The notes: a model not told the origin generated them from the letters alone. Positions 18,767-27,830 are shown, counted from the first letter of the stretch. The stretch is DNA of 64,000 bases from Peptococcaceae bacterium BRH_c8a (GCA_000961575.1 LADP01000031.1:1-64000); one strand, 5' to 3'. Program-made: numbers and translations.

Positions 18767-19609
18767 TTATACCCGCATGGAGCGCAGCTTTTCCACCCGT
18801 TCCTGAATAGGTGGGTGAGTGCTGAACAGCCGGGCCATAGACTTCCCGGAAAGTGGGTTGACAATAAATAGGTGCGAGGTGGCGGGGTTGGCTTGCATGG
18901 GTATACGCTGTGCAGCCGACTCCAGTTTTAGCAGCGCGTTGGCCAACCCTTCGGGCGAGCCGGCGATCTGGGCACCGGCGGCGTCAGCCGCGTACTCCCG
19001 GGAACGAGAAATGGCCATCTGGATGACCATGGCCGCCAGCGGTGCTAAAAAGGCCATAATCAGGCCACCAATTAAGCCGCCGCCGCCTTCGTCTTCGCCA
19101 CGGCCCATGCCTAGTATGGCTGCCCACTGGAAAGCGTTGGCCATCATGGTGATGGCACCGGCCAGCGCCGCTGCAATGGTACCCACCAACACGTCACGGT
19201 TCTTGATATGGGCCAGTTCGTGCGCCAGCACTCCTTCCACCTCGGTGCGGTTTAAAAGGCGCATGATCCCCTCGGTTACCGCTACCGCCGAATTGGCCGG
19301 GTTGCGTCCCGTAGCGAAGGCGTTGGGCTGAGCGGACGGGGTTACATAAAGCTTGGGCATGGGGATACCAGCCCGTTTGGAGAGCCGGCCCACTATTTCG
19401 TAAAGATCGGGCGCCTCTGCCCGGGTAACCGGATACGATTTAGTCATCTTAATAGCAATTTTGTCACTATAAAAATAAGTGAAGAAATTAAGAGCAATGG
19501 CGATCACAAAAAACATCATCGCCCCGGAAGGGCCAAATAAAACTCTGCCCAGCAGTACCAGCAGTACAGTCAGGCCGCTCATTAAGAGCCATGCTTTCAA
19601 TGTATTCAT
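18767..19609 (-). CDS. htpX: HtpX-type membrane zinc metalloprotease (M48B)
   Basis: It degrades misfolded membrane proteins at the cytoplasmic membrane. Two N-terminal transmembrane helices (about residues 5-25 and 30-47) precede the catalytic domain. The zinc site is HELAH (residues 130-134) plus Glu205 in SREYAADAAG. Further hydrophobic segments lie at about 145-165 and 180-200. The length of 280 residues is normal. GGGAGG lies about 12 bases before the ATG. It is the first gene of a pair with the VTT protein, which suggests a joint membrane-stress role. Confidence 0.94.
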   Translation of the reverse strand: MNTLKAWLLMSGLTVLLVLLGRVLFGPSGAMMFFVIAIALNFFTYFYSDKIAIKMTKSYPVTRAEAPDLYEIVGRLSKRAGIPMPKLYVTPSAQPNAFATGRNPANSAVAVTEGIMRLLNRTEVEGVLAHELAHIKNRDVLVGTIAAALAGAITMMANAFQWAAILGMGRGEDEGGGGLIGGLIMAFLAPLAAMVIQMAISRSREYAADAAGAQIAGSPEGLANALLKLESAAQRIPMQANPATSHLFIVNPLSGKSMARLFSTHPPIQERVEKLRSMRV

Positions 19610-19676
19610 TGCTTAACCCAACCTCCCTGTTAATAATTTGTTTATTATCAAGAAAATGCTGAATAGTTACATTTCA

Positions 19677-20126
19677 TTAAATATAGGCCTTAATTTCGTT
19701 GATATAAAGCATTAGTGACTGAAATAGCGCCATGCTTTGCAGCATGACCTTGTTTCGTAACCGGGCGGTCTGGGCCTCGTTTAAGCCTGCTACGCTACCG
19801 GGCTGCAGTTGAACAAGCTGTTTTTCAAGCTGCTTAAGCTGCCGGCGCAGCAATTCCACGTTAATTCCGTTTCCCTCCGTACCGGGTGCCGGCGGGTAAC
19901 CACCATCATCCAATCGGACTAACTGTTCCTTAATCTCTTCCAAGGTAAATCGGCTCATCTTCATACTTTCAATTATTTTCAGGCGCACCAGCGTTTCACC
20001 GCCATAGTACCGGTAATTACTCTCAGATCTTACCGACATCAACAGTCCCAGGGTGGTATAATAATCTATGGTTCTTTTACTCACCCCCGCCAAACTGGCG
20101 ATTTCGCCTATTTTATACTTCCTCAT
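19677..20126 (-). CDS. MerR-family transcriptional regulator
   Basis: The N-terminus KIGEIASLAGVSKRTIDYYT is a MerR helix-turn-helix, followed by the wing (LLMSVRSESNYRYYG) and a dimerising helix (residues about 75-115). The C-terminal part has no metal-binding cysteines and no recognisable effector domain, so the signal is unknown. The length is 149 residues. A 10-bp palindrome ACTGTACAGT lies at about 20176-20185 upstream and could be part of an operator, though this is only a suggestion. No good ribosome binding site is seen at normal spacing, but the N-terminal homology fixes the start. Confidence 0.85.
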   Translation of the reverse strand: MRKYKIGEIASLAGVSKRTIDYYTTLGLLMSVRSESNYRYYGGETLVRLKIIESMKMSRFTLEEIKEQLVRLDDGGYPPAPGTEGNGINVELLRRQLKQLEKQLVQLQPGSVAGLNEAQTARLRNKVMLQSMALFQSLMLYINEIKAYI

Positions 20127-20192
20127 CGCCCCATTGGTTACACCACCTCAAGGATATTATAACCTTATAGATTTAAACTGTACAGTCTCACG

Positions 20193-21476
20193 TTATAGTA
20201 TTTTTTGTTTGTAAACGTTGAACATTCCGGACGCTTCCACCCGGTTACGGATAGCCAGCACATCGGTTGTGTAAAGGCCGTTCTTTACCATCCGCTTAAA
20301 GTAAACTGAACCGGAAAAAGTAAATTTTTGGGTTAGGCCTTCTCCCGCCTTAACCCGCTCGTTTACAAAGGCGATATAATCACCAATGGCCAAGGTTGTT
20401 GGTATTTCTAACAATTTCCGACCCAGCGCCAGACGCACCGCATTTTGACCGGCTAGGGCCCCCGTCACGATTGCCTCGGTGTGACCTACCATAGGACCGG
20501 CCTTTTCGCCGGCGCAGAACAGGTTGGTCAGGCCATCCACTTTTAAAGTGTTATCCCGGGGCGATATAGCCAGATACCTGATGGAGTTGCCCACACCGCC
20601 GGCATAGGGGTCTTCAAAACGAGCACTCTCCAGTCCCGGCACTTGTCTAAGCATGTCCAGTGGATAAGTGGGCGACATAAGTTTGGCGTGCCCGGTATCG
20701 AGTAGGATAATATTTTCCCTAAAATCCGTTAATGCATATTGCTGACAAGCCTTCTTGGACAAAATATTCTTGCTCTTGCGCAGTATCTCGGGTACTGGGA
20801 TAACCACTACGCCTTGTTTGTTCAGTTGTTCCAAAATATTTTTATTTAGAGACTCCTTGTGCAATTTGCAGGAGCCACTCATGGCTCCCGGTGAGCCATC
20901 GGATTTGCAGCCCATATATTCCTTAATCCCGGCCTGACCAGCCAGGCTGACTCGACCGCCGAAGGTAATGCAACGCAAAATGCACATTGCGCAACCGTTT
21001 CCATATTTGGCGCAGTTGCCCATGGGGCCGGCGCTTCCAGTAGCGTCGATAAACACATCGCCTTCAATTTGTTCACCTGAATCCAATACTACCGCCTTAA
21101 TCTGACCGTCTCCCATTTCCACGTTCCCAACCCGGCTGCGCGTATAAATATTGACTCCCTTTTTAAGAAGCATGTCTTTTATGCAGGGTTCTATTTTAGC
21201 CACATCGTACAATGTGGCGTGTTTATGACCCGGAAAATTGATGTTGCTGTGTCTGACACACATTTCCACAGCATTAAAAATATCGCCCAGGCCCATCAAG
21301 ATAGCTTCTTCGGTAGCGGTAAACCGGCCGTTGTTGCGCATTATTCCACCCACGAGGCCAGTCCCCAGGAGCATGTCCGTACGTTCCAGCAGGGTTACAT
21401 CTGCACCGGCCTGCACTGCCGCCACGGCGGCCCCGGTGCCGGCCCAACCGCCGCCTGCTATTACAACCTTTGCCAT
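20193..21476 (-). CDS. FAD-dependent oxidoreductase with a four-cysteine cluster
   Basis: The N-terminus VVIAGGGWAGTGAAVAAVQA is a Rossmann GxGxxG FAD-binding motif, and GLTNLFCAGEKAGPM near residue 340 is the second FAD motif. Cys155, 162, 165 and 169 (NCAKYGNGCAMCILRC) form a compact cluster that could hold iron-sulfur or be redox-active. The reaction is unknown. I chose the ATG at 21476 (427 residues) because AAGGGGG lies upstream at proper spacing. A longer frame adds 12 residues that do not fit the motif. It lies downstream of the FCD regulator, separated by a terminator-like hairpin. Confidence 0.75.
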   Translation of the reverse strand: MAKVVIAGGGWAGTGAAVAAVQAGADVTLLERTDMLLGTGLVGGIMRNNGRFTATEEAILMGLGDIFNAVEMCVRHSNINFPGHKHATLYDVAKIEPCIKDMLLKKGVNIYTRSRVGNVEMGDGQIKAVVLDSGEQIEGDVFIDATGSAGPMGNCAKYGNGCAMCILRCITFGGRVSLAGQAGIKEYMGCKSDGSPGAMSGSCKLHKESLNKNILEQLNKQGVVVIPVPEILRKSKNILSKKACQQYALTDFRENIILLDTGHAKLMSPTYPLDMLRQVPGLESARFEDPYAGGVGNSIRYLAISPRDNTLKVDGLTNLFCAGEKAGPMVGHTEAIVTGALAGQNAVRLALGRKLLEIPTTLAIGDYIAFVNERVKAGEGLTQKFTFSGSVYFKRMVKNGLYTTDVLAIRNRVEASGMFNVYKQKIL

Positions 21477-21583
21477 AGGGCAACCCCCTTGCATTATGCC
21501 AACTATTACCAAGGTACTGCTTATTACTACTTATGTACAAAACCGTTAATATGTGCAAAATTATTTGAATGGGGAAAGCAAAT

Positions 21584-21626
21584 AAGCCAGTCCATCTCCC
21601 GTTTTTGGGAAATGGGCCGGCTTTTT
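21584..21626 (-). terminator. Hairpin after the FCD regulator gene
   Basis: AAGCCAGTCCAT-type and ATGGGCCGGCTT arms pair with small internal mismatches around CTCCCGTTTTTGGGA. T-rich tracts follow on both strands, so it could terminate transcription of the regulator (stop at 21655) before the FAD oxidoreductase gene. Confidence 0.6.
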
Positions 21627-21654
21627 GGTTGTAGCCATTAAAAAATTAAGGCGA

Positions 21655-22401
21655 TTATTTCGTTTTGGTTTTGGCTTTGTTTTTGTTTAATCCTTGCCAG
21701 TACTTTTCCACGTCGGAGATAAGACTGTCAATGTGTTCAACCATGGCCTGTTCAGCTTTTTCCGGATCCCGACTTATTATAGCTCTCAAAACCCGGACGT
21801 GTTCCACAGCCATTGCACCTTGGACTTCTTTACGAATGTATTCCAGAATGGCCGGCATTTGCCTGCCCTGCCTAATCAGATCCAGGGCGGCAGCCAGCAC
21901 TTTATTTTTAGCTGCCGTGGCAATGAGCCGGTGAAAACTAAGATCCTGTTCGGCGGACATCTCATTTCTCAGGGCAAGCTGTTCCTGTTCATACAGCACT
22001 GCTTCCAACTGTTTTATTTCATTGGCGGTGGCATTCAGCGAGGCCAGCCTGGCCAGTTCCCTTTCGATGGCCCGCCTGGCGGCAAGCATATCAATAAGGT
22101 CTTCCCGTCGGGTGGAATTTAACAGTTTTAGCAACCGGGAACTATTGACGCTCTGTTGACTGGCAATATTGACCCTTTCCAGCGTCTTTCGGCCGTGATC
22201 GGTGATTTGCCGGCCTTTAAAACCCAGTTTCTCAGTTAAATCCTTCAAATCCATGTCACACAAAATCCGGCCCACAGTGGCCTCGCTGAGATTAAAGCCC
22301 CGTTGCAGTAACAGTGCTCTAAGTTGACCGGAGCCCATCGGTTTGGTCTCCCGGCATAGTATCTGAAGAATTTCCCCTTCGTGCTTTTTTATATCGTTCA
22401 T
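21655..22401 (-). CDS. Transcriptional regulator: NrpR/RNase R-type winged helix plus FCD domain
   Basis: The C-terminal 150 residues form an all-helical FCD ligand-binding domain (MLAARRAIERELARLA, QDLSFHRLIATAAKN, EHVRVLRAIISRDPEKAEQAM), as in FadR-type GntR regulators. The N-terminal 80 residues are not a GntR helix-turn-helix. They match the style of the winged helix found in NrpR and RNase R (QILCRETKPMGSGQLRALL, LSEATVGRILCDMD, LGFKGRQITDHG). FCD domains usually bind small carboxylic acids through a metal. The flanking FAD oxidoreductase, BKACE and SDR genes are likely targets, but I could not identify an operator. Confidence 0.8.
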   Translation of the reverse strand: MNDIKKHEGEILQILCRETKPMGSGQLRALLLQRGFNLSEATVGRILCDMDLKDLTEKLGFKGRQITDHGRKTLERVNIASQQSVNSSRLLKLLNSTRREDLIDMLAARRAIERELARLASLNATANEIKQLEAVLYEQEQLALRNEMSAEQDLSFHRLIATAAKNKVLAAALDLIRQGRQMPAILEYIRKEVQGAMAVEHVRVLRAIISRDPEKAEQAMVEHIDSLISDVEKYWQGLNKNKAKTKTK

Positions 22402-22493
22402 AAGTAAACTCCTGTTGCTAAATCAAACTATTTAATTTCCCTTGTATCACAATTCCTTAAATTATGCAAGCGAACTACTAAAAGCTAAAACCC

Positions 22494-23309
22494 TTAATTA
22501 ATCCCCAGCACCTCTCTTGCTTCCTCGGGGGCGGCTACTTCCCGGCCCAGTTCTTGGATTAGCCGGACTGCCCGCTCCACCAGCATGGCATTAGTGGCCG
22601 GGATACCGTCGCTGTATGAGTAAACCAAAGTGTCTTCCAGCCCCACCCTGATGTTGGCCCCCATAGCAATACCCACGGCAATTAAGTCGGCGTGTGCCCG
22701 GCCAACGGCGGTGACCGAAAAGTTGCATCCGGCGGGCAGCGATTCGGCCAGGTGCAGCAGGTTCTTGGGCGAGCCTGGTATAGAGCCGGGCACGTTCAAC
22801 ACCAGGTTGAAGTTAAGAGGCTCTTTAAGTACGCCTTTTTGTAACAGATAACGAGCATTGGCTATCATGGCCACGTCGAAGACTTCAATCTCGGGTACAA
22901 TGCCATTCTCGTACATTTTACGGGCCAGGTATTCAATCAGTTCCGGCGAGTTGCTGTTGATACCTTTGGCAAAGTTGGATGAACCGGTGGTAAGGCTGGC
23001 CATTTCCGGCCCTTCGTCAAGGCAGTCGCCCCGCTCCCGATCCTGTCCGCCCCGGGCACCAGTGGAAAATTGGGTGATAATATTGCAACGGGCAGCCAAC
23101 TTATCTTTTATCTGCCGAAAAACCTTTTGATTTGTGGTCGGCAGGCCCTGTAAATCCCGGGCGTGGATGTGCGCCACCGAGGCACCCAGTTCATAGCAGA
23201 CCATGATATCGTCCACTATTTCCCGGGGGCTGAGGGGCACACTGGGATTATCTTTTTTAGCGGGCACATTGCCGGTGGGGGCAATGGTCAGGATTACCTT
23301 TTTGCGCAT
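22494..23309 (-). CDS. BKACE-family beta-keto acid cleavage enzyme (DUF849)
   Basis: The family condenses a beta-keto acid with acetyl-CoA and splits it to acetoacetate plus a new CoA ester. The best known member, Kce, cleaves 3-keto-5-aminohexanoate in lysine fermentation. The zinc ligands are visible as His47 and His49 in AHIHARD and Glu225 in VGLEDTLVYS. The length of 271 residues is typical. The substrate here is unknown because the rest of the lysine pathway is absent from the window. I chose the ATG at 23309, with AGGAGG seven bases upstream. That ribosome binding site overlaps the stop codon of the preceding SDR gene, so the two are coupled. Confidence 0.88.
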   Translation of the reverse strand: MRKKVILTIAPTGNVPAKKDNPSVPLSPREIVDDIMVCYELGASVAHIHARDLQGLPTTNQKVFRQIKDKLAARCNIITQFSTGARGGQDRERGDCLDEGPEMASLTTGSSNFAKGINSNSPELIEYLARKMYENGIVPEIEVFDVAMIANARYLLQKGVLKEPLNFNLVLNVPGSIPGSPKNLLHLAESLPAGCNFSVTAVGRAHADLIAVGIAMGANIRVGLEDTLVYSYSDGIPATNAMLVERAVRLIQELGREVAAPEEAREVLGIN

Positions 23310-23320
23310 CTTAAGTCCTC

Positions 23321-24088
23321 CTAGTCCGCGCACCGGCCACCGTCTACTAGCAGCAGCGTGCCCGTTACAAAATCCGAGGCCGGTGAGGCCAGGTAAACCA
23401 CCGCGCCCACGATATCCTCCGGCCTGCCCAGCCTGCCCATGGGTATGGTGGCGGCTATTTTGTTGTAATTATCCCCCTTGCTCAGGTAGTCCCTGGTCAG
23501 GGGCGTTTCTATGTAGGCAGGCCCGATGCAGTTCACATTAATGCCGGACCTGGCGGTTTCCATGGCCAGCACTTTGGTTAACAAGTACACTCCGCCCTTG
23601 CTGGCCGCATAGGCCGAGTGGTTGGGGTGGCCCAGCACCGACGATACCGACCCGATATTAATAATTTTCCCTGCCTGCTGCTGGAGCATCACCTTAACCA
23701 CTGATTTAGAACATAAAAAGGTGCCCTTAAGATTAATATCGATAATCTTATCCCACTCGGCCTCGGGCAAATCCACAACTGAAAGTCGGTTGTTAACCCC
23801 GGCGCAATTGACCAAAATATCAATTCCGCCCAGCGCAGCAACAACCGATTCCGTCATCCCGTCCACCGTGGCAGCATCGGTTACATCCACTTCCAGGCTC
23901 ATAAATGCTGAACCCGCCGCTTCAACTGCTTGTTGCAAATCTGCCAGTCCGCTTATATTTTTGTCCGCCACCACCACACGGCACCCCTGCTGAGCCAGGC
24001 CAAGAGCTACACACTGGCCAATGCCCCCCGCGCCGCCGGTGATTAACGCCACCCGGCCATTTAAATCAAACAACTTACTAAAATCCAT
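23321..24088 (-). CDS. Short-chain dehydrogenase/reductase (FabG-like SDR)
   Basis: This NAD(P)-dependent dehydrogenase probably interconverts a hydroxy and a keto acid. Visible features are TGGAGGIG (residues 17-24), NCAGVNN, the catalytic Ser around 147-149 in GSVSSVLG, Tyr160 and Lys164 in YAASKGG. The 255-residue length is standard. It lies directly upstream of the BKACE gene and shares its ribosome binding site region. A simple reading is that the SDR oxidises a beta-hydroxy acid to the beta-keto acid that the BKACE enzyme cleaves. This is an inference from operon order. GAGGTGG precedes the ATG by about nine bases. Confidence 0.88.
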   Translation of the reverse strand: MDFSKLFDLNGRVALITGGAGGIGQCVALGLAQQGCRVVVADKNISGLADLQQAVEAAGSAFMSLEVDVTDAATVDGMTESVVAALGGIDILVNCAGVNNRLSVVDLPEAEWDKIIDINLKGTFLCSKSVVKVMLQQQAGKIINIGSVSSVLGHPNHSAYAASKGGVYLLTKVLAMETARSGINVNCIGPAYIETPLTRDYLSKGDNYNKIAATIPMGRLGRPEDIVGAVVYLASPASDFVTGTLLLVDGGRCAD

Positions 24089-24219
24089 TTAACCGCGCCA
24101 CCTCAATTCGTAATACTCCGCTGTGTTTTCATTATTTGTTCATTATTCGCTTGTTCTCAGCCGCATACCTGCATGCCCCCTAATACCACTTGTTAATGTT
24201 TAGTTATATTAAGCTCTAT

Positions 24220-25476
24220 TTAATCAGACATAAGTTTTAAAACATTGTTATGTATATCGTCGGCCTGGTACGGCTGTTCAACAAAAGCAATTTGGGCGGC
24301 TGCAGCCAGATGGCGGGCTTCGGCATTTACCGCCACCGGTGCCTCACCTATAACTGCCATGGCCATTTGAGAAACAATAACCTGGTCTTGGGCATCAAAA
24401 TTGATTATTTGCCGTAGCGAGTGGTTGTTTAGGCTCTGAAGCGGGGTGTGCAACATGGCGTCCACCACAATATCAGCCATTTTTAACATCTCGACCAGAT
24501 TTACTCTGACTACCTCGACCTTTTCCTCGTGTAACCATATAATTTCTGAAGGCGACTGGACGTAGCAGCCCATGCGCCGCTCCAGCAAACCAGCATCACT
24601 AATAAAACCAATCCGGTGCAGCACTCGTAAATTAATCATGTTTCTAAATATAGGAACGGGGTGCGCATCCGGCCCTTGCAGTCCGTGCCAGTTGCCGACT
24701 GAATTGAACCCGAGCAATTCTTGCATGGTTAGCACACAGGCCGGTCCGCACATCAGAATTGAAAACAGGTCGGCAAATAATTCATTGACCCACCTGCTCC
24801 AAAGCGATACCGCAAATTGTCCCGGCGACATTTCCAGCACCACCGGAGCCCCGTTTCCCTCTATTACAGCATTGACAGGTGGAAGGCACAGGTAACCTGA
24901 CGCAGCCGCTTGATTAACCGTTGACGCAACCAGCACATCCATCTCCCTGGCCAGACCGCCAACACTGGAAAAAACGTCATGGCCTGTTTCGTGTGCCAGC
25001 ACCGTCCATCGCCAGACATTGTTCAGGGCAGCCCGGGGCAAGCGAATGATGGCCAGCGGCCTGTGTATGGTTGGCGGTAAAGTATAATACGCCTTTCGGC
25101 CACCCCGGCCGAGAAAAACCAAGGGGGTTACATTTTCCCTGTAGGAAGTCTTGATCTGAGACAATCCGGGGGCCATAAAAAAACGGTGGAAAAAATTACG
25201 CACCAGGTTGTCAGCGGCGGATAGCTCCGTTGTAAATAAAACCGCGTATCTCTGCAGCACCATGTTGGCAAAGTCAAACCAGAAACCGGTAAGTTCTTCG
25301 TGTTTAATATCGGTGCTGAATATACCGTCAAACCAGTTGATCACTTCCTGAAGTTCAGGCAGGTGGCGGGTCAAAGACGGGGTGGATTTGGCCAGCAAAT
25401 AGATCTCATCCAAATCTCTCCGGTAATGCAGGGTTCTAATACGGGTTATCCTGTTTAACAGTTCAATATCATACAT
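24220..25476 (-). CDS. Uncharacterised protein with an HExxH metalloprotease-like motif
   Basis: I do not recognise this 418-residue protein. It has no signal peptide or membrane segment. Residues 162-166 read HETGH within WTVLAHETGHDVFSS, a classic zinc-binding motif in a helix. About 65 residues later comes WVNELFADLFSI, where Glu232 and Asp236 could supply the third ligand, as in gluzincins. It stands between the SDR gene and the metal importer, with its own upstream region of about 120 bases. It could be a cytoplasmic peptidase, but no substrate can be proposed. The same HExxH...E-L-x-A-D layout recurs in the RiPP locus at 51509. Confidence 0.6.
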   Translation of the reverse strand: MYDIELLNRITRIRTLHYRRDLDEIYLLAKSTPSLTRHLPELQEVINWFDGIFSTDIKHEELTGFWFDFANMVLQRYAVLFTTELSAADNLVRNFFHRFFMAPGLSQIKTSYRENVTPLVFLGRGGRKAYYTLPPTIHRPLAIIRLPRAALNNVWRWTVLAHETGHDVFSSVGGLAREMDVLVASTVNQAAASGYLCLPPVNAVIEGNGAPVVLEMSPGQFAVSLWSRWVNELFADLFSILMCGPACVLTMQELLGFNSVGNWHGLQGPDAHPVPIFRNMINLRVLHRIGFISDAGLLERRMGCYVQSPSEIIWLHEEKVEVVRVNLVEMLKMADIVVDAMLHTPLQSLNNHSLRQIINFDAQDQVIVSQMAMAVIGEAPVAVNAEARHLAAAAQIAFVEQPYQADDIHNNVLKLMSD

Positions 25477-25540
25477 GTTTTCCTCCCATGGGCATGTCTT
25501 AAACTTATAACTGTTCCGACCATATATTTCCCTAAAATAA

Positions 25541-25568
25541 AAAAAATACGCCCGGGAAAGGACGTATT
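25541..25568 (-). terminator. Terminator of the Ni/Co importer operon
   Basis: On the minus strand AATACG and CGTATT flank a 12-base loop and run directly into a long T-tract. The hairpin lies about 30 bases after the cbiO-type gene stop at 25598. Confidence 0.85.
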
Positions 25569-25597
25569 ATCTTCATTCTTTTATAATTTGGGGGGAA

Positions 25598-26389
25598 CTA
25601 GCGAGTGCCGGCCCTGTCGTGATGCGGCTCGGCGTGAGGCACCAGGGAGTGGGGTCGTTCCAGCCCGTGCTCTTCCATCAAATATATATCGCCAAGAATA
25701 TCGTAGGGATTACCACCAGTCTTAATCGTGCCCCCGTGCAGCAGCACCACCCGGGTACAAACTTCCAGAATAAACTCCAGGTCGTGAGAAGCAATGATTA
25801 GTGTCTCCCTGGAATTCTGTAGAAAATTAATTAGGCGCCGCCGGTAGCGAATATCAAGGTTTGAGGTAGGCTCGTCGTAAATAACCAGTTTAGGGCGCAT
25901 AGCTAGCACACCGGCAATGGCCACCAACCGCTTTTCGCCACCGGACAAGTGGTGGGGCGGCCGTTCGGCCAGGTCTCCGATACCGGTGACAGTAAAAGCT
26001 TCCCGAACCCGTTCGGCCACCTCATCCCCGGATAAGCCCAGGTTGCGCGGGCCAAAGGCGACATCGTCCTGCACCGAAGGGCAGAATAATTGGTCATTTT
26101 GGTTTTGAAACACCATGCCCACCTCGGGGTGGAAATCGCCGGTAACCACCGGTTTGCCGAACAGGCGAACCTCACCGGCGGTGGGTTTAAGCACTCCGCA
26201 GCTAAGCATAAATAATGTGGTTTTCCCTGCCCCGTTGGGGCCGATAATACCCACCCGTTCCCCGGGTCGGATGGTAAGGTTTACCTCTCGCAACACCGGT
26301 CGTTGATCGGGGTAGGTAAATGCCAGGCCCACTGTCTCCAGCGCGGGCAAGACGGTAGTCTTAGGTTGTTGCTGTGTTTGTTGCGGCAT
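25598..26389 (-). CDS. cbiO: ECF-type Co/Ni importer, ATP-binding protein (CbiO)
   Basis: This ABC ATPase powers a cobalt or nickel ECF importer. The Walker A GPNGAGKTT, the Q-loop region VFQNQNDQLF (typical of ECF ATPases), the signature LSGGEKR and the Walker B LVIYDEPTSNLD are all present. The 263-residue length is normal. It has its own ribosome binding site (GAGGGAG) 40 bases after the cbiQ stop and is the last gene before a terminator. Only one ATPase is encoded, so it should work as a homodimer with CbiQ and CbiM. Confidence 0.93.
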   Translation of the reverse strand: MPQQTQQQPKTTVLPALETVGLAFTYPDQRPVLREVNLTIRPGERVGIIGPNGAGKTTLFMLSCGVLKPTAGEVRLFGKPVVTGDFHPEVGMVFQNQNDQLFCPSVQDDVAFGPRNLGLSGDEVAERVREAFTVTGIGDLAERPPHHLSGGEKRLVAIAGVLAMRPKLVIYDEPTSNLDIRYRRRLINFLQNSRETLIIASHDLEFILEVCTRVVLLHGGTIKTGGNPYDILGDIYLMEEHGLERPHSLVPHAEPHHDRAGTR

Positions 26390-26429
26390 AGATGTAACTC
26401 CCTCGTTTAAAAAATATGTTCATTGTTTG

Positions 26430-27188
26430 TTAATACAAAAGTAATTCCGTGGTTACCACGACTGCGGCGGCAGATAGCAACAGCAAAAGGGCTACCACGT
26501 CGATGGTCCGGGCCTGGAATTCATCTTTAAAAGAAGCGGGTTGGCCGTACCCCCTGAGGATCATGGCTTTAAACACCCGATCCGATTGTTCGAAACTGCG
26601 CACCAGGATGGTGCCGGCCAGCGAAGCCAAGGTACTAAAGCCGCTAAGTTTTTTATTGCGGAAACCCCGCAGCCGCATGGCCGTTTGCATTGCTTTCAGG
26701 TCGTCGCCGATTTCAAACAAGTAACGATAGGCAAACAAAGTCATGTCCGCCAGAATATAAGGCAGGCCCAAACCGCGCATGGCCTTGACAGCAGTGAGAA
26801 ATGGCATGGTGCCGAATAGAATTATGCCCAAGGTCAGGATGGAAAAGAATTTCACAGCTATCCGCAGTAGATCCAGGCACCCCTCTTCTTTCACCGCCAG
26901 AGGCCCGATTTGAAAAAGGACGGTTTGCCCGGAAGCAAAGGGCAATATCACCGCCACCGCCAGCAGAAACAAGGCGGGCAACCGTAGTCGGGACAGTAAA
27001 AAAGACAGTGGTAATCCGGAATAAACGTACATGGCCCCGCTAACCACCAGGATTACCGGCAACAACCTTAGGTCACGAACGTAAGAAAAGGCGAATATCA
27101 GTACCATCATACCCACCAGTTTGCACCGGGGATCCCAGCGGTGCAGCGGAGTTTCCAGGTAAGCGTAGCGGTCCAACTGTAACTGCAT
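26430..27188 (-). CDS. cbiQ: ECF-type Co/Ni importer, transmembrane T component (CbiQ)
   Basis: CbiQ couples the ATPase to the substrate-binding subunit. It has several hydrophobic helices (from about residue 25 on) and the two cytoplasmic coupling motifs of T components, AMRLRGFRNK and AMILRGYGQP, each with the A-x-R-G core that contacts the ATPase. The 252-residue length is normal. Its ATG follows the cbiM stop without a gap (TAAATG), which indicates translational coupling. Confidence 0.92.
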   Translation of the reverse strand: MQLQLDRYAYLETPLHRWDPRCKLVGMMVLIFAFSYVRDLRLLPVILVVSGAMYVYSGLPLSFLLSRLRLPALFLLAVAVILPFASGQTVLFQIGPLAVKEEGCLDLLRIAVKFFSILTLGIILFGTMPFLTAVKAMRGLGLPYILADMTLFAYRYLFEIGDDLKAMQTAMRLRGFRNKKLSGFSTLASLAGTILVRSFEQSDRVFKAMILRGYGQPASFKDEFQARTIDVVALLLLLSAAAVVVTTELLLY

Positions 27189-27830
27189 TTACTTGCCCTC
27201 CAGCAGTTCTGGTTTAACTCGGATTAAGAATAGCACCACCAGGGCGGTGAACACACCCTCGAGCAGCATCAGAGGAATGTGCGCGATGGTTAAAATACCA
27301 ATGGCGGTCCGTTCCGCCTCCACGTCAATATTAGCGGGAATGGTGGTTACCAGCAGCGCAAAAACGGCCACTGCAGCCAACGCAATGCCGGAAGCACCGG
27401 CCAAAAAACCGAATATGCCTGTGGCAGTCCGGTTATCCGGCCCGAACAATTTACGAATTTGGAAAACAAGGTGGGCCAGTATGGCCGACACACCGATAAT
27501 GGTGGCGTTTATCCCCAGGGTGGTTAGACCACCGTGCTGAAACATCACCGCCTGGAAGAAAAGGCCGATTAAGATGGCCGGGAAGGCGTAAAAACCCAGC
27601 ACTGCCCCCAAAAGCCCGTTTAACAGCAGGTGCACGCTGGCCGGGGGTACCGGAATGTGCACCCAGGAAGCCACCAGGAAAGCAGCGGTTAACAGTGATG
27701 CCCGGGGTATCCCCTCCCGGGGATTCTCACTCTGGTTAATTTTACGCAGGGAATACCAGGTAGCCGCCCCGGCGGTAGCATAACCGCCCAGACAGACAGC
27801 AGTAGGCAGAATTCCGTCCGGTATATGCAT
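27189..27830 (-). CDS. cbiM: ECF-type Co/Ni importer, substrate-binding membrane subunit (CbiM)
   Basis: The start MHIPDGILPTAV is the family hallmark: the free N-terminus and His2 directly coordinate Co2+ or Ni2+ in CbiM/NikM. At least five further hydrophobic segments follow, giving the expected seven-helix fold in 213 residues. There is no CbiN-like fusion. The ATG overlaps the stop of the preceding gene (TAATG). Whether the metal is nickel or cobalt cannot be told from this sequence. The NikL-like gene directly upstream favours nickel. Confidence 0.92.
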   Translation of the reverse strand: MHIPDGILPTAVCLGGYATAGAATWYSLRKINQSENPREGIPRASLLTAAFLVASWVHIPVPPASVHLLLNGLLGAVLGFYAFPAILIGLFFQAVMFQHGGLTTLGINATIIGVSAILAHLVFQIRKLFGPDNRTATGIFGFLAGASGIALAAVAVFALLVTTIPANIDVEAERTAIGILTIAHIPLMLLEGVFTALVVLFLIRVKPELLEGK

